A stretch of 64,000 nt of DNA from Thinopyrum elongatum. Its lineage: Eukaryota > Streptophyta > Magnoliopsida > Poales > Poaceae. Shown here one piece after another: positions 55,064 through 64,000 of the stretch. Below the pieces are notes generated by a model that worked only from the letters and a program-made list of their open reading frames with translations, was not told the DNA's origin and searched no databases. The position numbers were made by a program, and so were the translations under genes. The first letter of the stretch is position 1; the number at the start of each line of letters is the position of its first letter. The stretch spans positions 56,137,015 to 56,201,014 of the forward strand of contig CM022298.1 of the NCBI GenBank assembly GCA_011799875.1, in the 5' to 3' direction.

Positions 55064-57270
55064 TGTAGGAGATATGCCCTAGAGGCAATAATAAATGTTA
55101 TTATTTATCTCCATGCTCATAATTAGGTTTATGTTCCATGCTATAACTGCTATGGTTCTCGAGTCTACAATAACCACGAGGCTCGGAGGAAGACTCATAT
55201 GCACGTGTGGAATAATAAACGGTAAAATGTATTCCTAGTCTAGCCTCTAAGACTAGCTCAAGTGTTGCATGATGGTCCTGTTTTCCTGATCATGGGCAAG
55301 TCTATGCCAGCAACTTTGAGGGCACAATGTTAGAAGAACATTTGTGTTGAATCGACCCGATTGATGTTATGCTATGAGATTCTTTCGTCACAAGTTAATG
55401 GTTAATAACACAGAGATGGTTAACGTTTGCATGATTCCTCAGACCATGAGAGTATCGAGTTTCTTCATGCTTGATTCATGAACTTTGGGGTTTGTTAAAC
55501 GTCATCCGTAAATGGGTGGCTATTACGGCGGCTTACGGGTTCATGGAAAAGTGTGTCAAGTAACTTGATAGCTCAAGATTGGGATTTGCTCCTCCGGCGA
55601 TGGAGAGATATCTTTGGGCCCTCTCAGTGTTATGGTATCCATCATCGTCTGGCCAGACAGAGGGTGATTTGATCACAGGGATGCCGGAACACGGTAACGA
55701 GAAAAGAGAACAATACCAGCAACGAGGTAACTGGCTTAGTGGACAAGTTGTTGATCCACGGGAATGCCAACATGTCTCACCTCGGGTATTTGTAACATAT
55801 CGCGAAGCAACAGGAATAGCACACGGCAACTGGAGGTTCACTCGAATATTCATTCGTGTGGGTATAGGGGTCAATATGGGTGTCCACGGCTCCGATGCTG
55901 ATCATTGATCGGAAAGTGTTCCAGTCATGTCTATACTTCATCGAACCTATAGGGTCACACGCTTAAGGGTCATCTATCTGCTGAATACTAGACAAGGAGT
56001 CCGAGAGAAAGTCACTGGAAAAGTTTCGGAGACAACGGAAAAGTTCCGGAGAGAACACCGAAAAAGTTTCGGTAAAACCGAAAAGTTGTTTCGGATAAAA
56101 CCATTGATCCAAAAAGGTTTCGGCAAGCACCAGAAATGTTTTGGAGGTTGCCAGATTGGTCTGGTAATTTCTGGAATTTTTCCGGAGAAAAAACCGAAAA
56201 AAAGTTTCGGAGCTGCCGGAGTTGTTTACCTGGTAAACAAAGATGGTTTTAAATTAAACCACCATACTGGAAATGTTCCAGACCATGTCCAGATAATTTT
56301 AGAGGGTGTTGGAAATGTTCTGGGACCTTCCAGAATTTTTCAGAAGTAATAGTCGCGGAAAACATCTTGTCCCAGCGTGAGGGGACAAGATCCCACGGAT
56401 CGTGGAGCCTGTTTTGGGCTGTTTTGGGGGCGCCCCCCCCTTGAGGGGGCAGCCCCTTGTGGCTGGACAAAGATGTTGGGGGGGCCCCCCATGGTGGGGG
56501 GAAGCCCCCACAAATGGTGGAGAGTGTGGGGAGGAAGGTGGGGCCCCATGGGGGAACACCATGGACAAGGGAACATGTTTTCTCCATGTTTGGTGGGAAC
56601 ATGTTTTCCTTGTTTGGTGGGTGCATGTTTAGTGGGCTGAAATTTCAGCCCCCTCCACCCCTTCCACCACTATATAAGGAGGAGGAGAGGTGCTCTCCAA
56701 CTCCACTCCAACTCTCTCACACAAGCCATGCATAATCTGGCATTCTCTCTCCCTCCCACGAAAGAGTTTCGTAGTGCCGAAAGGCTGTCTGGGTTCCGGT
56801 GGGAACTAGTTCTGGACGGCGAAGCCCTGCCGGATAGATGACACCGTATGTGTGCAACTCTGTAGAGAGGTCATAGTTTCGATCTTAGTGCCCGAGGGGC
56901 TGTTCGAGAGTGCCTCCCGAAGTGCTGTCCAAGTGATGGTCCGAGTTCTGTGAGTCCTCCCGAAGGGCTGTCCGAGTGACCGTCCGAGTTTCGAAGGTCC
57001 TCCCGAAGGGCTCTCCGTGACACCATCCGGGGGGCTGTTCGACCGCCTCCCGGAGGGCTGTCCGAGGGGTAGATGAGGGAGTACATCCTCGCGGTTGGGA
57101 GGTTGTAAATCCTAGCTGCGGGTATCTGCACCGACGATCGTCATCGACTCTACTTCTGCTGCGCTACGAGTCGGTAACGAAAATGATCAAACCTTGTATG
57201 CAGTCTCCATAGTGGTCCTGGGCTGGTGCGTAGGTCGGAAATTTTTTGTTTTCTGCTGCGTTACCCTACA
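55064..57270 (+). repeat. 5' LTR of copia-like element 2
   Basis: 2207 bases, TGTAGGAG to CCCTACA. TATA box at 56671-56678 and four 43-bp units near 56910-57060, one fewer than the solo LTR. Confidence 0.95.
56671..56678 (+). promoter_or_regulatory. LTR promoter TATA box (element 2)
   Basis: TATATAAG within CCACTATATAAGGAGGAG, as in the solo LTR. Confidence 0.6.
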
Positions 57271-57271
57271 G

Positions 57272-57285
57272 TGGCATAATGAGCC
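57272..57285 (+). other. Primer binding site of copia-like element 2
   Basis: TGGCATAATGAGCC, one base after the LTR. It differs by one base from element 1. Confidence 0.55.
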
Positions 57286-60200
57286 GTGCTATGCGTAGAT
57301 GCAGGTTGCGATCTAGAATACATGGAGATGTATGGGTGTTGCACAATATAATTAGGTAGTAGATGAGTTCTATTACTGAAAATTATTTGTGCGGGTATCA
57401 GATGAAATCTGTTACGCGATGTTCTTGTTGCTTCCCTAGAATTTGCATATTTCTGATCTTGATAACAGCATGGTGGAGTTTCAATGTTCTGGCAATCCGC
57501 GATCCTGATTGATCAACGAAGTGCTAACAGTTCATTGAATTCCACCGTAGTTAAAAAGAAAGATGAAATTTCGCAGACGAAAGGGCAATGCAGATATGAT
57601 CAGCACGGGGGTCATGCGTATGACGAAGTTTAGTATGGGGCTCGAGATTTTATTATCTCGGTTTTCATACACCCTGGAAAGTTAATCTAGCGACTTGAAT
57701 TATCATACTTGATGATGGACGTTGGTAGCTTCGGTTTGTTTCGAAACCTTAGAAGCCACGTAAAACAAGTTTTTGCATGAACCGATTAGAGGCGTCTAAC
57801 TTGGTTTTGCAGGAGGGTTTGCATGTGCATATGATGTGGTATAACAGTGCTCATGATAATTTGATTATGTATGAGATTACTATATGATGTAAATTGATTA
57901 ACATGACCTGCGTGTCATGATTCGGCATGATGGCTGGAGCCATATGATTGCACTTTAAAAGACCTGCGTGTCAACCTTGTTGTAATGCATTATTTTATTA
58001 GCTATAGAGATAGCAATATTATCTGGTCCATCGACAAGGTGGTGGCAATCTTCGCGAAGGTGAACACCGACGCGAATGCTGAAGACGAAGAAATGCAAGA
58101 CTTCTCCGTCAGAAAGGGCTATACCATATCATGCTATTATGAATTGCCTGAGATGTTTATCCCTTATGATGCACCCTTCTTGATTGCGTGGTAGTCGCTT
58201 TTATTAGGGTGATCTCTCACAAAAATATCAAGTAGTTAGTGTTCTCCCAAGTGTAGCACCGTCACGGCACCTAACTTTTCGGGGTACGCCATGGTTGCAT
58301 GGGTACGAACGATTAGGGATGTGTGAGGCGGGTGAGGTCAGACCTCGCAGCAAGATCACTTGGTTGTCTTGACGTTCATGGCAGGATCGTCCTAAGCTTG
58401 GAACACACGCATCAAAAGATGAACAAGGGTCACATAGAGATGTGATCGGCAAGTTGGCCTACCGATTAAAATTCCCGTCATGAGATGATGATTCTATGGC
58501 GATGAATTGAAGTCTGGATCTTGTATCACTCAAAATCAATTATGAGAGATATTGATTTGAGTGGGAGCGCACTGTAGAATTAACTTGTTTAATTCTCAGT
58601 GCAATTAATTATGGACACTGTCTAAGTGTGATTTGCATAATAGTTGTAGAATAATGGCTCGCGTTTCCACCTTCCATGTTAAAAATTTGAATAGCTGTAA
58701 AATATCTGGTTAAAACTTTACGGTTGGTAACGTAATATGAGGATTGTCCTCAAGAGTGCCGAGAAGGACTTTGTCCTATCGCATACTTTCGGTATTCTCT
58801 CGCTTGTGCTATGGATCATGTGACTCTCGTCCTTCGATCCAAAAGCTAGAATTCCGTTTCAGTCAAATGCAATATGTTTGCTTCCATGAGACCCGAACTT
58901 TCAAAGTTTGGATAGTTATGTGATATTCATGGAATCTGAAAATCATTTTCAGAGACAGACAAAGGCTAAAAGATATGAGATATCCAAAGCAATGTTTGTT
59001 TACAAACTATTAGTAAAAGAGTTTTACTATGCATTAGACTGATAAGAGAGGGATCCAGAAGAACACCAGTCATATGATGAAAGGTGAATAAAACAACAAC
59101 TTAAAGAGAAAGGAAGTGTCCAAAAGGTGTTAGTGTGACTTACACGCCTAGGAAGTCCAGGGCTAACGCCACTCTTAAGTTGGGTGCTTCTTCTGAGAGT
59201 AGGAGAAATGCTAAAAGTTAAACTGTTAGAAGTATAAAGGCAAAAAGAAAGAAGACTGGAATATCCAGCTCATGTATGAATGTCATACAAGTTTTTGATG
59301 TATAGAAGGCTGGTAAAAGATATAGTTCTTGGGAATTATGGTTAAACATGTTAATCACTAATTCTTGGGTATTGTGAGTTAATCACAAAGATACCCGCTC
59401 GATTGCATTCTGTTGCAACTCGATGTAAGAACTACTATGTCCTGAAAGACTAGCCAGGGATGAGGTTTAGGTATACACAGGGAACACAGTAATAGTTACT
59501 ATACATTCCATCAGTGTATTCCCTATGTATTAACTTTCATAATTCATTTTAGAGTTTCACACTCTAGCCCTTTGCATAAGGTATCTTGCAAGAAGGTTGT
59601 TCATAAGAGAACTTTTGATGTTCGGTGTTATGAATAACATAAGGGCCATACTTTCATTATGAATGAGATGTATGTTATGAATGTTGATAATAATATATTA
59701 CCTCTGTATTTACTTTCATAATTCATTTTAGAGTTTTCATACTCTAGCCCATTGCACAATGTTTGTTGCAAAAGAGTTGTTCATAAAAACAACAGTTGTT
59801 GTTCAGTATTATGAATAACATGAAGGGCCATACTTCCATCCAAGATGGGATGTATGTTATGAATATTGATAGTAATATGATACATCCATGACACTGACAC
59901 TGAATGTCGTAAGACTAAAAGAATACCACACAAGTGTGGCACTGCATTTGGTCACATTGGAGAAACCCGCATGGAAAATTCCATTATGATGGATTTTGAA
60001 GTCGTTTGATTTTGAATCATCTGACACTTGCAACTTTCCTCCGAAAAGTGAAGTGACTGAAATACCGTTCACAGGCCATAAGGAACGAGCAAAGAACTTA
60101 TTGATGATCATACATTTTGATGTATGTAGTCCGATAAATGTTGTTGTAAGTAGTGGATTTATCTATCTTCATGAATGACGCAAGTAGATATATGGATATT

Positions 60201-62567
60201 TACTTGATGAGACGTAAGTCTGGATCTTTTGAATTCATTCGAAAGGTTTTCAAAAATGAAATAGAAGTTATTGTAACAAGAAAATTATGTTTCTACAATT
60301 TGATTGCAGAAAGAAATATTTGATTTACAAGTTTAGCGAATGTCTGATGAGTTGTGAAAGGGGTTTCATAACTTGCACCTCCCGGAACACCACTGCAAGT
60401 GGAAAGTCCGTGAAGATGTAATCGAACCATTTATGACATGGTAAGATCAAAGATGACATATATAAATTTGCCATTATCCCTTTTAAAAGGTGATGCTTTA
60501 GAGATTGCGGCTTTTACACTGAAAAGAGCTCCATCGGGTCTGTTGAAATGACGACATGGTATGGTACGCCCAACCATGTTATATCTTTTCTTAACATTTG
60601 GAATATGGGGCTTGTGTAAAAGGTTACAAACCTATTCCAAATCAGACAAGTGCTATTTTGTAGGTTATCCCAAGTAATTGGGTATTCCTCCCTCACTATA
60701 CCGAGGCAAATAGGTTTGCCACAAAGGACGGTATGCTTTTTGAAGAAAATGGTTCTTTCAAAAAGGTGAGTGGGAGAATAGTGCAACTCGAAGAGATAAA
60801 CAGTATCTCCGTCATCAAATCAAAGGAAAGAGACCTTGGAAGTAATTCCAGAGTTTCCTACTGTGACTGATACGGAAGTCTCTACAATAAAATGTATGGA
60901 CTTCGGTCGAACTTGCAGCTGAACCACGTAGGCAAGGCTCTTGCAAACCTCTCAGGTGCGCAAACGAGATATTGTTGTTATACAACAGTATACCTATGAT
61001 ACACAAGGAAGCGTTGATGGGCCCTGACTCCGGAATTGGCTAAATGCCAATACAATCCGAGATAGTCTCCATATAAATGTTTCAAGATTAAAACCTTGAT
61101 ACATGTTTTGGAAGACTTAGAGTCTAACGAATATTTATGGAACTTAAAACTGATACGGATAAAAATGTTTTTTTCATAAAGCTCGACTTGTTGCAATAAC
61201 AAGTTCAAGGAGTTGACTACGATGAAGTTGTTTCATCGTAGCGATGCTTAAAGTCGGTTCGGGTTGAACTAGCAATTAATACATATTTCAATCATGAGAT
61301 ATGAAACATGGATGACAATAGGATTTCCATCTGATGGAAATGAAACCAAGGACTTGCATGTGTTACAGTCCAAGGTATTTTGTCATTCCAGAGGATGCTA
61401 GTAAGTATGCAAACTTCAGAGTTCCAGCAATGGACAGAAGAGAGCAAAATGGAGTTGGAATCTTCGTGTTTTGATGAAATGGTCAAAGGGGTTTGACTTC
61501 ATCAATGGGTAACGAAGATGCTTATGATTCAAGAAAGTAAGTGGGAGCATAATAAAATTTCTAAAAATGTTGTGTGCTTGACACATTGTTAATTGGAAAT
61601 AAATTTCTTGACACAAATTAGGACTTCATTTGAAAATAGTTTTCGATGAAGTGCTTGGGCTAAATAGCCTTTATATTAGGCATGATGATCTATGGAGATT
61701 GATTTACCTAATAGGGCTGAGCAAAGATACATATTGACAAAATGCTAAAACCTTTTAGCATTAAAAACGTCAAGGAGTAATTCTTGCCGAAGTCACATGG
61801 AAATAGTTTTTGCAAGACTCGGTGTCCCAAAACACTAATGAGCAAAATACATGATGGAGATTCCACGCTCTCTTGTGTTAGGATTAATCATGTATTCCAT
61901 GGTATGTAACACAACCCGATATGTCCAATACTCCCAAAGTTGTTGCGAGTATAGATACCAAAGTGATCAAAAGTTCTGATCATGGGACAACAGTGAAAAA
62001 GGGTCATTGAGTACTATAGTAGCACTGATGACATGTTTTCTCGCAAGCGGAGATCATGAAGAGTTCGTTGTAAAAGGTTACATCGATACAATCTTCATCC
62101 ATGCTCCAAGCGATTTTTGATTTAAATTAAGGGTTTTGTGTAACACACAATATGGTGGCACGGTAGTTGGAAATTGTTCCGAACAAGTTACTGTGGCGAA
62201 TTCTATAACAGAGCGAAGTATGTTGCCGTGTTTAAAAGCGACAAAGAAGATGTTGAATCATATAGTTCATTCATGAACTTAGTATGGTTCCAAGATGGCT
62301 TTTGTCAATAGGACACTACTGCAGGTAGTTGCTCCATAACTCAGTCTGAAGAATCCAGGTTCGACCTGTGATTCACATACATACAAAGCCAAGTCCACAC
62401 AAAATATAAATTTTGTGAAAGCGTGAAAACGCAAGGATATGCATAGATACACACGGAGCTGAAGTCGTCAGATCTGTTGGACATCAGGCTATACCACAAG
62501 CGAAGCATATTTACACCGGTGTGACACAGGTGTGAAGTGCATTAGCATTAACTAGATTATTGACTCT
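57286..62567 (+). pseudogene. Decayed copia gag-pol interior of element 2
   Basis: No long frame. Remnants on the plus strand, in order: GAG-pre-integrase (about 59920-59980), integrase core (60145-60330, with SRYMDIYLMRRKSGSFE), RNRTIYDMVRS (near 60423), the pol segment SDKCYFVGYPK (near 60645) and RNase H with its tail (about 62180-62560). A 69-codon frame at 57985-58194 has no recognisable similarity. Many breaks are shared with element 1, for example the stop just before the HGMVRPTMLY stretch near 60550. Confidence 0.75.
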
Positions 62568-62583
62568 AGTGCAAGTGGGAGTC
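62568..62583 (+). other. Polypurine tract of copia-like element 2
   Basis: AGTGCAAGTGGGAGTC immediately before the 3' LTR, identical to element 1. Confidence 0.85.
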
Positions 62584-64000
62584 TGTAGGAGATATGCCCT
62601 AGAGGCAATAATAAATGTTATTATTTATCTCCATGCTCATAATTAGGTTTCTGTTCCATGCTATAACTGCTATGGTTCTCGAGTCTACAATAACCACGAG
62701 GCTCGAAGGAAGACTCATATGCACGTGTGGAATAATAAACAGTAAAATGTATTCCTAGTGTAGTCTCTAAGACTAGCTCAAGTGTTGCATGATGGTCCTG
62801 TTTTCCTGATCATGGGCATGTCTATGCCAGCAACTTTGAGGGCACAATGTTAGAAGAACATTTGTGTTGAATCGACCCGATTGATGTTATGCTATGAGAT
62901 TCTTTCGTCACAAGTTAATGGTTAATAACACAGAGATGGTTAACGTTTGCATGATTCCTCAGACCATGAGAGTATCGAGTTTCTTCATGCTTGATTCATG
63001 AACTTTGGGGTTTGTTAAACGTCATCCGTAAATGGGTGGCTATTACGGCGGCTTACGGGTTCATGGAAAAGTGTGTCAAGTAACTTGATAGCTCAAGATT
63101 GTGATTTGCTCCTCCGGCGATGGAGAGATATCTCTGGGCCCTCTCGGTGTTACGGTATCCATCATCGTCTGGCCAGACACAGGGTGATTTGATCACAAGG
63201 ATGCCGGAACACGGTAACGAGAAAAGAGAACAATACCGGTAACGAGGTAACTGGCTTAGTGGACAAGTTGTTGATCCACGGGAATGCCAACATGTCTCAC
63301 CTCGGGTATTTGTAACATATCGCGAAGCAACAGGAATAGCACACGGCAACTGGAGGTTCACTCGAATATTCATTCGTGTGGGTATAGGGGTCAATATGGG
63401 TGTCCACGGCTCCGATGCTGATCATTGATCGGAAAGTGTTCCAGTCATGTCTATACTTCACCGAACCTATAGGGTCACACGCTTAAGGGTCATCTATCTG
63501 CTGAATACTAGACAAGGAGTCCGAGAGAAAGTCACTGGAAAAGTTTCAGAGACAACGGAAAAGTTCCGGAGAGAACACCGAAAAAGTTTCGGTAAAACCG
63601 AAAACTTGTTTCGGATAAAACCATTGATCCAAAAAGGTTTGGCAAGCACCAGAAATGTTTTGGAGGTTGCCAGATTGGTCTGGTAATTTCTGGAATTTTT
63701 TCGGAGAAAAAACCGAAAAAAAGTTTCGGAGCTGCCGGAGTTGTTTACCGGGTAAACAAAGATGGTTTTAAATTAAACCACCATACTGGAAATGTTCCAG
63801 ACCGTGTCCAGATAATTTTAGAGGGTGTCGAAAATGTTCTGGGACCTTCCGAAAGTTTTCAGAAGTAATAGTCGCGGAAAACATCTTGTCCCAGCGTGAG
63901 GGGACAAGATCCCACGGGCTGTTTTGGGCTGTTTTGGGGGCACCCCCCTTGAGGGGGCAGCCCCTTGTGGCTGGACAAAGATGTTGGGGGGGCCCCCCAT
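62584..64000 (+). repeat. 3' LTR of copia-like element 2, incomplete
   Basis: Matches the first 1.4 kb of the 5' LTR with a few differences by eye. The window ends inside the G/C-rich part before the TATA box. Confidence 0.94.

Larger units (their letters stand above)
55064..64000 (+). mobile_element. Copia-like LTR retrotransposon 2, same family as element 1, plus orientation, cut by window end
   Basis: 5' LTR (55064-57270), primer site, decayed interior (57286-62567), polypurine tract and the first 1417 bases of the 3' LTR (62584 on). The left flank CATAT (55059-55063) is the likely target duplication. It is inserted in gypsy element C. Both LTRs and the interior align with element 1 in the opposite orientation. 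Confidence 0.93.

Noticed and set aside
57985..58194. 69-codon frame in copia element 2
   Set aside because: Short, in a decayed element interior, and not matched by any retroelement domain that I know.

Overview
This is nuclear DNA from a grass of the wheat/barley tribe (Triticeae). The evidence is (1) LTR termini of the Angela/BARE kind (start TGTAGGAGATATGCC, 5-bp target duplications) enclosing decayed Ty1/copia pol; (2) Athila-type Ty3/gypsy elements resembling Triticeae Sabrina/WHAM (LTR start TGATACGTCTCC, primer site TGGCGCCGTTGCC); (3) CACTA transposons with the terminus CACTA-CTAGAAAACAGGGC and their typical two-gene content; and (4) plant-type genes with GT-AG introns. There is no bacterial, CRISPR, rRNA or tRNA content. 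Family names are recalled from their sequence hallmarks; no database was searched. LAYOUT. 1-11766: an inverted copia-like LTR element, cut by the window start, with a solo LTR of the same family (2330-4584) inserted in its RNase H remnant. 11767-30130: the 3' part of a CACTA transposon whose second gene (plant transposase-associated region plus C48/Ulp1-like protease) is split by a complete gypsy element A (13853-28034, target duplication GCGAC). A itself contains an inverted relative, element B (16088-23186, target duplication GTCGT/GTCAT). 30492-33331: a second, inverted CACTA fragment with a broken transposase gene and a small coiled-coil/membrane ORF near its 5' end. 33332-41500: the gene island. 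It holds degenerate tandem repeats, two MITE fragments, four tandem copies of a ~106-bp unit, an intact intronless cytochrome P450 of the CYP89 type (38608-40149), and a 5'-truncated LINE just behind it. 42151-47638: a nearly intact Mutator-like (MULE) transposon with 214-bp terminal inverted repeats and two convergent genes, a MuDR-type transposase and a GRF-zinc-finger coiled-coil protein. 47639-49412: a CACTA-like terminus, microsatellites and unassigned sequence. 49413-64000: a chain of nested retroelements, in which a Sabrina-like LTR is cut by a second gypsy element (LTR, primer site, gag with five stops), which is cut just before its protease by a second copia-like element in plus orientation that runs off the window. 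HOW IT FITS TOGETHER. The only obvious host gene is the P450. Everything else is mobile DNA in layers that can be ordered in time: CACTA older than A older than B; LTR fragment older than gypsy older than copia element 2; copia element 1 older than its solo LTR. The most interesting object is the MULE. It has the convergent two-gene layout of maize MuDR, but its partner gene encodes a GRF zinc finger plus a long coiled coil. The second most interesting is the A/B pair, two gypsy relatives that share LTRs, leader and 3' region but carry different coding cargo upstream of the same terminal codons.
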